A DNA stretch of 22,038 nt from Zancudomyces culisetae (lineage: Eukaryota; Kickxellomycota; Harpellomycetes; Harpellales; Legeriomycetaceae). Below, in pieces: positions 1 to 9,103 of this stretch. How positions within the stretch are numbered: position 1 is the first letter of the stretch; each line of letters begins with the position of its first letter. The notes under the pieces are model-generated. The model searched no databases, was not told the DNA's origin, and worked only from the letters and a program-made list of their open reading frames with translations. The stretch lies in contig LSSK01000196.1 in NCBI GenBank assembly GCA_001969505.1, positions 1 through 22,038 on the forward strand, read 5' to 3'. A program made the position numbers and the translations under genes.

Positions 1-2411
1 CAACAATAGCAGCAGCAAAAGGGAGAGATCCCATTAAATATGTTGAAAATCTGGCTGTCTATTTGTGTTATTACTATGACACTGATCGCAACTACTATTC
101 AAAATACCTTGCTCAATTATTACTATCATTATCACCATCCAATCAAAAATTGTCAACAAATGATAACGAGAAGAATCGGATGAATATACTGATTTGCAAG
201 CTGGTTTTGTATTTACCAACACATGATTTCCGGTCAGTCTTGGTATTTGCAAATATAAAAGAAGCGACCAGTACAGTAAACCAATTGTTGGCAGAGATAA
301 ATGATAGAAATTACGAGTATGTGTGGATGGCTATAAACAACATTATTGATATCTTGGTTGAACTTTATTATGCCAAACTTGTTAACAACAAACAGGATGT
401 GGCTCTGGTTATTACCCAGCTGATTGATACTACCAATGTTAAAAACCATGCTGGAACTGAACTACTGGCCAAAATCTTGTATAACCAATTATTACCTGTA
501 CTTGGCCACTCTTTAATTGATAAATCTATGATTGAGTATTTGATATGTACCAAATTTCTTTTATCAACTGATATACTCTCTCTATTCTTCTCTGTTAACT
601 CTTCTTCTTCATCATCATCATCTTCTTCTTCTTCATCTCATTCCAAAACTTGTAATTTGGATAGAAAACAACGAGTCGGAAGTATAAAAATGTTCGAATA
701 TATAAATCCAATTTTGATCTTTCAAGTCTTTGTGGTGTATTCCACAAGGTTGTTTTCTATGGATAATCAGGAGTGTTACCAGTATTATTATCTGTCTTTT
801 GTCAATACATCAAGTCCAAATATCAATACCAATACAAACACCAATACCAATACCAATACCAATACCAATACCAATACCAATACCAATACCAATACCAATA
901 CCAATACCAACACCAATACCAATACTCAAACAAATAACAATAATAACAATAATGGTGGTGGGATTTTTGACAAGCCATTTATTCAATATAAAACTGTAAA
1001 TTCAAATGTCAATAACAGTGTTAATAATAATAATAGCGATGATGTTGGTAGTAGTAGTATTAGTGGTAATGGTAGTAGTAATAGTAGTGGGATTCTTGAA
1101 AAGGATAAAATATATAATCAACACATCAAACAGGCAATTCAACAATACCTAACAACAATCAATCTTGACGATGATACTGCCAATACTTTTAACATTTACA
1201 ATTACCAATATCATTACTATTTTGAATACAACATGTTGTTATCATTCATGTTTAAAATAGCCAATACTAATGACAACAACAACAATAAGGGGATTTCAGA
1301 TTTGTTGTACGAGTTTTTGAATACTTTATCGATTCATTTCAACAATGTTGTGTATTCTATTGGATCACTATTACATTTCGAATACAGTATTGATAAAGAA
1401 AGCGAATCTAATACTAATAATAATAATGGTGGAAATGCTCATTTTTATTCATTACTATATCAATCCAACAACAATTCAAACAATACTAGTAATGGTGGTA
1501 ATAGTGGTGGTGGACTTGGAATCAGTTTATCGTCATATTCTGATACTCCACCTCTTACTCCTCATCACAGCAAATTCCAACCTCTTACACCAATTATAAA
1601 TCCAACATTTAGTGCTATTAAACGAGAACGAGAGAATTTACTTTTATTTAATCATCTCATTTCAACAACAACAACAACAACAACAAGGGGAATCAATACA
1701 AATCGTAAATATTTATTACGGAATCTACTGACTAGTTGTCTAGAAACTTTTTTGTATATCCTATCAATCAATTCGCCAAACTCTTATGATCTCAAATTGT
1801 CGGTTGATGAAAGATATGTTGGCTTGTTTAAGAAACGATTGGATAAAATCATTGTATATCTCTTTGGTATTGTTTGTAGTGTGACGACCAATACAAAAAA
1901 CGACAACAACAACAACAACAACAACAACAAAAGCAAGAATACTACCAATACTAGTAGTAGTAGTGGTAGTAGTGGTAGTGGTAGTAATTGTGAAAGGCGT
2001 CATGTAGGATATTATGCCGATGCATTGATTTTTATTTGGGACTTTAGTAATCAGCAACAACGTCAATATGTAAATTCAATATTAAAGCATTACAATCCCA
2101 ATGCTTTGGATCACAGTTATAATTATACGTATAATCATCAAATTGGTTTAGAACTGAATAATAATAATAATGGTAATAATAATAATGGTGATGGTAATAA
2201 TGGTGATGATGATAGTGAATATGATGATGACGAAGGTGGTAGTGGTATTGGTGGGTATAGAATCATTTCTGTTTTACCAAGTATTAAACGAATTTTGCCT
2301 TTTATTTCGCAAAATAATCGGTTTGTAACCAGTACATGTACAACTGGCAATAGTAGTAGTGGTGGTGATGTTTATTATTATAATACATGGTTTTTCTTTT
2401 TATTAATTTAA
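1..2411 (+). CDS. Large Asn-rich protein of unknown function, 5' partial
   Basis: The reading frame is open from base 3 with no stop, and the first ATG-like start is only a TTG, so the gene begins left of the window. About 800 residues are visible. They alternate between ordinary, Leu/Ile/Tyr-rich, probably alpha-helical stretches (bases about 3-590, 1110-1400, 1610-1900, 1995-2150) and low-complexity inserts: 13 Ser at about 600-640, an Asn-Thr repeat at about 824-925, then Asn, Gly-Ser and Thr runs and an acidic Asn/Asp stretch at about 2150-2230. A short Pro-Thr motif (TPPLTP) lies near base 1545. The pattern resembles a helical-repeat scaffold such as a Mediator- or Integrator-type subunit with inserted disordered loops, but I do not recognise the family. 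The last dozen residues are aromatic and hydrophobic and may be intron read-through: an acceptor-like TTTAG ends at 2429. The next gene on the same strand starts 450 bases downstream. Confidence 0.75.
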   Translation, partial: TIAAAKGRDPIKYVENLAVYLCYYYDTDRNYYSKYLAQLLLSLSPSNQKLSTNDNEKNRMNILICKLVLYLPTHDFRSVLVFANIKEATSTVNQLLAEINDRNYEYVWMAINNIIDILVELYYAKLVNNKQDVALVITQLIDTTNVKNHAGTELLAKILYNQLLPVLGHSLIDKSMIEYLICTKFLLSTDILSLFFSVNSSSSSSSSSSSSSHSKTCNLDRKQRVGSIKMFEYINPILIFQVFVVYSTRLFSMDNQECYQYYYLSFVNTSSPNINTNTNTNTNTNTNTNTNTNTNTNTNTNTNTNTNTQTNNNNNNNGGGIFDKPFIQYKTVNSNVNNSVNNNNSDDVGSSSISGNGSSNSSGILEKDKIYNQHIKQAIQQYLTTINLDDDTANTFNIYNYQYHYYFEYNMLLSFMFKIANTNDNNNNKGISDLLYEFLNTLSIHFNNVVYSIGSLLHFEYSIDKESESNTNNNNGGNAHFYSLLYQSNNNSNNTSNGGNSGGGLGISLSSYSDTPPLTPHHSKFQPLTPIINPTFSAIKRERENLLLFNHLISTTTTTTTRGINTNRKYLLRNLLTSCLETFLYILSINSPNSYDLKLSVDERYVGLFKKRLDKIIVYLFGIVCSVTTNTKNDNNNNNNNNKSKNTTNTSSSSGSSGSGSNCERRHVGYYADALIFIWDFSNQQQRQYVNSILKHYNPNALDHSYNYTYNHQIGLELNNNNNGNNNNGDGNNGDDDSEYDDDEGGSGIGGYRIISVLPSIKRILPFISQNNRFVTSTCTTGNSSSGGDVYYYNTWFFFLLI
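824..928 (+). repeat. (AATACC)n hexanucleotide repeat encoding Asn-Thr
   Basis: About 17 near-perfect tandem copies of AATACC, a few with an AAACACC-like variant, lie in frame inside the Asn-rich gene and encode an alternating Asn-Thr tract. Because the unit is six bases, copy-number changes keep the frame. A short Asn run and Gly-Gly-Gly follow directly. Confidence 0.95.
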
Positions 2412-2861
2412 TTTTTATTTTCTCTTTAGTACATTTTATTATTATTTAAATCAAATCGAAAAATTTAAATAAAATAATTTAATTTAATTTAATAAAATTC
2501 AGTTTGCGGATCAAAAATATAAAACATATATGCAATATATATAAAAAAAAAGAAAAAAAAAATTTTTTTTATTCCGTTTTATTATATTTGATTTAGTAAC
2601 ATACAAAAAAAAAAGGAAATAGTTCCTAAATAATTTTGGATTTGGTTAGGAAACAACAAAGAAAAAAAAAATTTTTTTTTCTTCTATTTCCATACAAAAT
2701 ACTTGAATAAAAAAAAAATTTGTTATAATATAGAATTTATTTGCTATACAAAAATTTTTTTTTTTTTTTTTACATGTTAAAAAGTAAAGTAATAAAGTAA
2801 AAAGTGGAAAACAGTAATCGAGAGAAAAAAAAAAACAATCAACATTTATAATTGAAATACA
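2412..2861. promoter_or_regulatory. CBF5 upstream region with A-tract/T-tract junctions
   Basis: This 450-base gap separates two plus-strand genes and must hold the 3' end of the first and the promoter of CBF5. It is almost pure A/T. Long A runs pass straight into long T runs at about 2550-2570, 2660-2682, 2708-2722 and 2750-2772. Such rigid tracts are known to exclude nucleosomes in fungi; a promoter role here is inference. I see no ORF or RNA gene. Confidence 0.4.
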
Positions 2862-4387
2862 ATGTCAAAGCAACATATAATAGAACCACAAGACAAAGTG
2901 CCAAAACTAGATACTAGTGACTGGCCATATCTATTAAAGGTAAGTTTTATTCTCGATCAACGTCTTTTGCGAGTACAGGCATTTTGAAATCCAAATTTAT
3001 AACTTTGACTGAATAAATAAATAAATCAATAAATGTATGGCGTAAATTATAGAATTACGAAAAGCTAAATGTACGAACTGGACATTATACACCTATTCCA
3101 GTGGGTTCGACACCACTGAAGCGCGATTTGGCAACGTATATCAAGTACGGAGTAATAAATCTGGACAAGCCAGCCAACCCTTCGTCACACGAGGTGGTAG
3201 CATGGATCAAGAGGATTTTGAGAGTTGAAAAGACTGGACATTCAGGGACCTTGGATCCCAAAGTAACAGGGTGTCTGATCGTCTGTGTGGACCGGGCAAC
3301 ACGATTGGTCAAGTCGCAGCAGGGAGCTGGTAAGGAGTACGTTTGTGTGTTGAGATTACACGATGCGTTGGAAGGCGATGCAACAGTGCGAGTTGGGCGT
3401 GCATTGGAGACATTGACGGGAGCACTGTTCCAACGGCCACCACTTATTTCAGCGGTCAAGAGACAATTGCGTGTGAGGACAATCTACGAGTCACGACTTC
3501 TTGAGGCCGGAAATGGAAACAACAAACATCCATTGGCAGTGTTTCGCGTAAGCTGTGAAGCCGGTACGTATATTCGTACCTTGTGTGTGCACTTGGGTCT
3601 TATTTTGGGTGTCGGTGGCCACATGCAAGAACTGAGACGTGTACGATCTGGTGCGCTTTCTGAAACCGACAACTTGGTCACTCTGCACGATATCTTGGAC
3701 GCCCAGTGGCTATACGACCACACCAAGGACGAATCTTACCTGCGCCGTGTTGTCCGCCCTCTCGAATGGCTGCTCACCAACTACAAACGTGTCGTTGTCA
3801 AGGACTCCACCATCAACGCTATCTGCTACGGTGCCAAACTTATGTTGCCTGGAATTCTGCGCTTTGAGTCCGGCATTGAGGTAGGTGACGAAATTGTTTT
3901 GATGACTACTAAAGGTGAAGCCATTGCCCTTGCCATTGCCCAAATGTCTACCTCTACCATCGCCACCTGCGACCACGGTGTTGTTGCCAAAATCAAGCGT
4001 GTCATTATGGAACGTGACACCTATCCCAGAAAATGGGGTCTTGGTCCAAAGGCCTCTGAAAAGAAAAAACTTATTAAAGCCGGAAAACTCGACAAGTATG
4101 GTCGCAAAAACGATAATACTCCTGCCTCTTGGGCCAAATCTTATACTGATTACAATGACCCCAATTCTTCTTCTACTGATCTTAAAGTTGTCCAATCCAC
4201 TCCCACTTCTGCTCCTACTTCTGCTCCTACCACCACTCCTACTGCTGCCCCTGCTCCTGCTCCTGCTCCTGCCCCTACTTCTGATGATAAATCTAAAAAA
4301 GACGATAAAAAAGATAAAAAGGAAAAGAAGGACAAAAAGGAAAAAAAAGATCGTGAATCAAAAAAGTCTAAAAAATCAAAAGACTAA
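2862..4387 (+). CDS. CBF5: H/ACA snoRNP pseudouridine synthase Cbf5/dyskerin (two exons)
   Basis: Catalytic subunit of the nucleolar H/ACA snoRNP, which isomerises uridine to pseudouridine in rRNA and snRNA. Exon 1 is 2862-2939 (26 codons, ending WPYLLK) and exon 2 is 3053-4387, joined in phase 0 to give about 470 residues. The junction restores the conserved run [22 protein letters not shown] expected of dyskerin. In order: dyskerin-like N-domain; TruB catalytic domain with the [13 protein letters not shown] motif, whose Asp (about residue 94) is the catalytic residue; the conserved blocks [36 protein letters not shown] and [18 protein letters not shown] domain (about 267-342); and a disordered tail of Ala-Pro repeats followed by Lys/Asp/Glu-rich sequence, typical of nucleolar targeting. 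Length and order match yeast Cbf5. The ATG has A at -3. Base composition changes along the gene, from purine-rich in the first 500 bases to pyrimidine-rich later. Confidence 0.98.
2940..3052 (+). other. CBF5 intron, 113 nt
   Basis: The donor is GTAAGT at 2940 and the acceptor is TATAG, ending at 3052. The intron sits in phase 0 between AAG and AAT. Removing it joins two halves of a strongly conserved dyskerin segment, so the boundaries are well supported. Confidence 0.95.
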
Positions 4388-4776
4388 CCCAATTTTCCTC
4401 TCTTCCTAATTCTCCACCTTTTTTTTTTCTTCTCTCTTTTTGGTTAGTCTGCTAATTTTATTGGCTCTGTTTATTTATACACTATTATTTCTTTTATTCT
4501 AATATTTAGTTTATTTGTTTATCTGTTTATTATTTTACTAGTATTTAATTATACCACAAAAAAAAAATCCTAATAAACTAAAACTTTATATTTCTTGTAA
4601 ACATCATCTTGTTTCCCCTTTTCTTTTTCTTTTACTTTTTCAAGCTTATTAATTTAGTTTTATAAACGATTCGAAGCGGCTTTAAAACAAAACACATACA
4701 TATATATAAGGTAAGGTACGTTTATCATTTTCTTTTCTATTACAATTAAATTGACTTTTTAAAAACTGGAATGAAG

Positions 4777-4804
4777 AAAAAAAAGAAAAGAAAAGAAAAG
4801 AAAA
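4777..4804. repeat. (AAAAG)n microsatellite
   Basis: About five tandem copies of a purine-only pentamer lie in the region downstream of CBF5. Confidence 0.85.
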
Positions 4805-5044
4805 ACAAATAATGATGAGCAAAAGAATCTAGTAAAAGGTTTGATCTGTGTCTTTTGTGTGGTTGTAAATGTTACTTTTATATGTTTATCCCCCCCCCCC
4901 TACAATTCTTAAAAACCCTCTCTTAACCCCCTCCCCCACTTTCCACTTTTTTTTTTTTACAAACTCGTTGTATTATACACTTTTAACCTAAAATCTTGTT
5001 TAAACATTGAAGCAAAGAAAAGAAAAAGAAAAAGGAAAAGATTA

Positions 5045-5082
5045 GATGTATATAATATATGAATATATTATATATACATATC
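5045..5082. repeat. Imperfect AT-rich inverted repeat
   Basis: GATGTATATAATATAT is followed almost at once by its near reverse complement ending ATATACATATC. It could form a hairpin of about 15 pairs or simply be a TA-rich microsatellite. No function is evident. Confidence 0.55.
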
Positions 5083-5474
5083 TTTATAAAACTACTAAAA
5101 ACATTTATGGCTATATCATATCTCTATCAAATCAATTACTTTTATTACTTGCTTGTTTAAAATCTCTTTTAAAGGATACTCCGTTAACTAAAAAAAAAAA
5201 AGTTTCATTACTCGAGTATTAAAGGCACAAGCATACATTTTTTTTTATCTCTAACACTTTATTATACAGAACGAGTTTGTGTATTGAGTGAATTGAAATA
5301 TCTTTTTCTTTTTCTTTTCCTCTTTCACAGTTATTACTTGCCATAAATGTCACTTTTATTTTATTTTTTTTGCCTCCAAGAGTTTGAAGTGGGTTTACTC
5401 TATCTACCTTGCTTTTTCCTAAATCAAATGAGTGTGGATGTGAGTGTCAGTGTATATCTACATATGTTTGTGTA

Positions 5475-5512
5475 TGTGGGTTTGTGGGTTTGTGGGTTTG
5501 TGGGTTTGTGGT
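5475..5512. repeat. GTGGGTTT octamer tandem repeat
   Basis: About four and a half tandem copies of an eight-base G/T unit lie in otherwise T-rich intergenic DNA. The unit looks loosely telomere-like but is short and isolated. Confidence 0.85.
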
Positions 5513-5825
5513 TTTTTGATAAGATTACTGTAGCTGTGGACGGAATAAAACATACCACTGTTCATTTTACAACCTACAAGCTAGTTCATGATAAAATATA
5601 TTGGCTACTGACTTTTTTTTTTCTTTTTTCCTTTCTTTCTTTCTTTAAATATCCTGTCTTCATGTACTTGGATGTCTATTAATCTCAGTATAATATCAAT
5701 TAATCCTTCTAATCACTTTTATGAAACTTTTTTTCTTTTTATAATTTGGTATAGATATAAAGCAATAGGAAGGAAAAAATAATAGATAATCGAGAATAAT
5801 GAGATAATCCGACAGAGGAAAAAAA

Positions 5826-8046
5826 ATGGACGTACATTTGGATCCATCTTGTCATCAACATTCACGGCTTGGTGACAAATGCCGAAATCTTTTATACGCG
5901 CTCGGTATTAAAGCATATTTTAGATCTATACATCATCCATCAAAAACTATAAAACCTAAGAACAGCACAACCAATAACAAAAATAACAATGTTGGTATTG
6001 ACAAGTTTGATAAACACGATGAGCAGATTTTGACGTTATCCATAAATCAAGTGTTTTCGACCACAAGCATCCATCCACCATCAAAGTCATCTATATCTTC
6101 ATCTACGAAAACCACACCAAACAACTCGAGTACGTTGGCCTACTATAACAATCCAAATGTAGTGATAGAAACAATTTTAAAGTTTTTATTTGATACTCTT
6201 GATAAAACAAAGAGCGATGATGCGTTTAAATATTGTTTTCCTACTCGCCATTCAACTACAAGTATGAACTCAAATTCAAATCCACACTCACACTCACATT
6301 CTGGTAGAACATTCAAAACCGTCTGTTATAAATGGATTGTTGAACTCAAGTCCCAAATCATCAATACCATTACCCCAATCCTTTTCTCCACACTCTCGCC
6401 CGTCCAAACTAAAAACTCTACTGTTTACTTGTCTACTTTGTTTTCTAGGAAGTCTTTATTCGATAATTATTCCCTTCCAAAATTCAAGCTCGTCTTTTAT
6501 TACTTGATCATTTACACCTCTCATATCTATTCCAAGCGACATTTTGACTCCATCAATACGAATACTGGAATTAAACGCAAATCTCATGTCCTCAATACTC
6601 CGAAAAGTCGCATTACTAATCCACTGAATCAACATCATTTAACTACTGAAACCGAGATAAATAATATTGAACTCGATAACCTGCCCTTATTAAAGAAACT
6701 GTATTCTAAAAAGCTAGCAGATAAAAAGCGTGCATTATCTACATACCATAACCACTCGACATTACTGAAACGTAAAATTGATAATCTCCAGACCAAAATG
6801 GTAAAACACTGTTCTTTTTATTTTTATTTTTATTTTTACTTGTTCTTATTTTTATTTTTACTTGTTCCTTGATTTCTTTGCTGGTTTTCCACTAAACTAC
6901 AATTCGTTTTGTTTTTTTATATAGGAAGAGGTAAACCAAGAGATAGCGCATTTGAACTCGACCCTTCCAGCAGAACTATACTTGCATTCCAAATACAAAC
7001 ATAAACCCCAACCCCAACCCCAACCCAGATTTCTTATTCATAATACCTCAGAACAACAATTTTACGAGCAAGGTTCGTATAAAACAACCATGAAAAAACT
7101 AAATACAGGCTCAAGTGTACCTAAACACCACACCCATGGCCATATTAGCACTGTACACCCATCACATCCATCACATGTATCACACGTATCAAACCCGTCA
7201 TCAAGTCTGTCACTGCCCACATCGTCAGTGTTATTATCCAAGCGCAACCAACTAATTTCAGAAATCAATTCGCTTCTCCTACCATGTCTTGCATTTATCG
7301 AGTCCCAATCATCCAATATTTCACTAGTATCCAGACATTTATCCTTTGCAGATAATGACTCGGCTGATCCAGGTATACTGGATGAATTAACATCTAACGG
7401 TTTGTTTGGAAATTGTGAATCTATTCTTGAACGAGCAGAATTTGCTGGGTTTAAAAAGCACTTGGGCAAATTACCCAATTGTGATAACCAACCATTTTGT
7501 TTGTTTACTAATGAGAGTGTTAGTGTTAGTGTTAGCAATCACCAAGAAAATAACCAAAATAATAGCAAGGACAAGGACAAGGACAAGGACAAGGACAAGG
7601 ACAAGAACAAGACTATAATTGATGACAATTCCTCCCACCACCCAAGTTTAAATCTTTGCAACTTGTTAAAACTTGTAAATTACCTATTAAACGAGCAAAT
7701 CTCGACATCATATTCAACGACCGGTTTTGCTCATTTCCAAGCACATACCAAAAAGCCCAGCAAAGACTACAATACCTGTATAATAGAACCTTCTAAGCTA
7801 GATGAAAAGGGTAAACAAAATGAAATGCAAATGGAAATCAAAATGGAAACGAAACTGGAACTGGGTGTTGAGGATGAAGAGCTGGAGAAACGGGTAAATG
7901 AGAGAATCAAAAATCTCCAGTCAATTATTAATTATTTCAGGATTTCTCTTTCCTCTTTTGGCATCACTCCACCTCCACCTCCACCTCCACCCCCATCCTC
8001 TCTACTCTCTACTCCCCTTTTCAAAATACCTCACATAAAAAAATGA
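5826..8046 (+). CDS. HAUS6-like augmin complex subunit (two exons)
   Basis: Augmin recruits gamma-tubulin to existing microtubules so that new ones branch off in the spindle. Exons 5826-6800 and 6925-8046 join in phase 0 to give about 698 residues. The N-terminal part fits the HAUS6 N-domain: an opening cap ending NLLYALGI, then at about residues 112-200 the motif VIETILKFLFDTLDK, a Phe-x-x-Cys-Phe-Pro block (human has FCWP), a Cys-x-x-Trp-Ile block, and the ILFSTLSP stretch where HAUS6 has LFLSPGG. A predicted coiled coil (about 280-340) spans the exon junction, also as in HAUS6. The C-terminal half is disordered, with Pro-Gln, His/Ser and Lys-Asp repeats, a second charged helix (about 610-650) and a terminal run of nine Pro. 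The assignment is from remembered family motifs and moderate similarity. The ATG follows an A run. Confidence 0.7.
6801..6924 (+). other. Intron in the HAUS6-like gene, 124 nt
   Basis: The donor is GTAAAA at 6801 and the acceptor TATAG ends at 6924, with a branch-point-like CTAAAC about 30 bases upstream. It is phase 0 and joins two halves of a coiled coil. Inside are two copies of a 20-base T-rich unit ending ACTTGTTC (about 6824-6868). Confidence 0.9.
7567..7608 (+). repeat. (GGACAA)n repeat encoding Lys-Asp
   Basis: About six copies of the hexamer encode an alternating Lys-Asp tract in frame within the HAUS6-like gene, a highly charged disordered linker. Confidence 0.9.
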
Positions 8047-8602
8047 ACAATTGTGAACAAGTGAGGAATATATCTTTTAATATTCTCCCACCAAAAGATA
8101 AAGAAATATCAAAAAAAAAAAGATAAAAAGATAAAAGTTAAAAATAGAAAAACTAGAATTAATATCCCGCATTCATAGATTCTTTTTATTATATATTCAT
8201 AATTAATTGTAAATATTATTGATATCAACAGACTGAATTGGGCTAATTGAGCCATTACTTTTAATATTTGGGAGTAATGGAGGATAGGTAGGTCAATCAA
8301 TGTAATAAATAAACTAAACAAAAAAAAGGAAAACGAAAACAGGTGGGTGAGGTTTTTTTCTTTCAGCTCCTGGCACTACGAATCTGTTTTACCCAACCAC
8401 TTATTTTTTTCCAAACTAGTATTCAATATTAAAGTACATTTACAATAACACAGTTTTCATGTATTGTTCATGCTTGGTATATTGGTATATATAAACAAAG
8501 TAGAAATAAAACTTTATAATAGCCCCTTCTCCGCTTTATATCACCTATACTCTCTGGCTTTATCCCAATTTTAATAATAATAATTGACTAGGAAATAAAG
8601 TA
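8047..8602. other. Intergenic region upstream of the Cys-rich gene
   Basis: This gap of 556 bases holds the 3' end of the HAUS6-like gene and the promoter of the next gene. A 70-codon minus-strand ORF at 8109-8321 has the Ile/Leu/Phe composition of AT-rich noise and is not called. At 8341-8375 a GTGGGT element is followed by a pyrimidine tract and CAG, which looks like splice sites, but I can attach no exon to it. Confidence 0.45.
8486..8495 (+). promoter_or_regulatory. Possible TATA box
   Basis: TATATATAAA stands about 110 bases before the ATG at 8603, a plausible distance for a fungal TATA element. In such AT-rich DNA a chance match is easy. Confidence 0.3.
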
Positions 8603-9103
8603 ATGAAACTTTGGCGCAATATAGCTCGCAAACTCAAAAAAGCACAGCCACAACCACAACCACAACCACAACCACAGACTAAGGCTCAGACGCAGACTCA
8701 GACGCATACACAGAAACAGCACAGACAGAAAAAAAACGCACAGATCCAAACATTTCCTGCTCAAGCACCACGTCTCACAGTAATCACTCCTCCACTTCCA
8801 ATACCTCCAGTCATTCCAGTACCCTTGCCAACATTCGCATTCCCACTCTCATTCCCATTCCAATTATCACTACAGATGTTATTTCTACTATTATCAGTTA
8901 TCTTGGTACTGGGACCATCATCACCGATACTCCAAGTTAACGCACTCTGTCCGTGTCAACCGTATTCATGCGTGGGTACCAATAGCGTAGCCAAGTGTAC
9001 GAGTGGCGGTCAAAAATGGATTACTAGTGCGTGTGCTGATGATACACATACATGCGTAACACTTAATGATCATGTTGTACGATGCGTAGAAGATTTCTAT
9101 TGA
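8603..9103 (+). CDS. Small Cys-rich secreted or membrane-anchored protein, CBM19-like
   Basis: The frame encodes 166 residues in three parts. Residues 1-55 are basic and low-complexity, with Pro-Gln repeats then Gln-Thr repeats. Residues 56-91 are Pro-rich and hydrophobic. From Met92 an ideal signal peptide begins (MLFLLLSVILVLG) and ends near Ala114, followed by 52 residues with seven Cys. The Cys pattern (C-x8-C-x11-C-x6-C-x9-C, with a Lys-Trp before the middle Cys) recalls the chitin-binding CBM19-like domains common in early-diverging fungi; this is resemblance, not proof. Either the whole ORF is a type II membrane protein with a cytoplasmic Gln-rich tail, or translation starts at Met92 (base 8876) to give a 75-residue secreted protein. 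An in-frame TGA precedes the first ATG, so 8603 is the longest possible start. The seventh, unpaired Cys is odd. Confidence 0.65.
   Translation: MKLWRNIARKLKKAQPQPQPQPQPQTKAQTQTQTHTQKQHRQKKNAQIQTFPAQAPRLTVITPPLPIPPVIPVPLPTFAFPLSFPFQLSLQMLFLLLSVILVLGPSSPILQVNALCPCQPYSCVGTNSVAKCTSGGQKWITSACADDTHTCVTLNDHVVRCVEDFY
8647..8678 (+). repeat. (CACAAC)n repeat encoding Pro-Gln
   Basis: About five copies of the hexamer encode Gln-Pro pairs near the N-terminus of the Cys-rich protein. Confidence 0.85.

Larger units (their letters stand above)
4388..5825. other. 1.4 kb gene-poor simple-sequence region
   Basis: I find no convincing gene here. The stretch holds CBF5's 3' untranslated region (a possible poly(A) signal AATAAA at about 4571), an (AAAAG)n run at 4777-4804, a ten-C run near 4891, an imperfect AT-rich inverted repeat at 5045-5082 and a GTGGGTTT octamer repeat at 5475-5512. 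A 111-codon ORF at 5347-5682 runs through that repeat and has the Phe/Leu/Val composition of translated T-rich DNA, so I do not call it. The right end is the promoter of the HAUS6-like gene. Confidence 0.6.

Noticed and set aside
5475-5512. G/T-rich octamer repeat as an internal telomere
   Set aside because: Only about four copies, and the unit does not match the usual TTAGGG-type repeat of most fungi.
5347-5682. 111-codon plus-strand ORF with hydrophobic, Val/Phe-rich product
   Set aside because: It runs through an octamer microsatellite and T-rich DNA; the composition is that of translated noise and no motif is seen.
8109-8321. Minus-strand 70-codon Ile/Leu/Phe-rich ORF
   Set aside because: This is the typical product of AT-rich intergenic DNA, with no splice or homology support.
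8341-8400. Splice-like GTGGGT ... CAG pattern and a short minus-strand frame (GWVKQIRSARS)
   Set aside because: No start codon or adjoining exon could be connected in a consistent frame.
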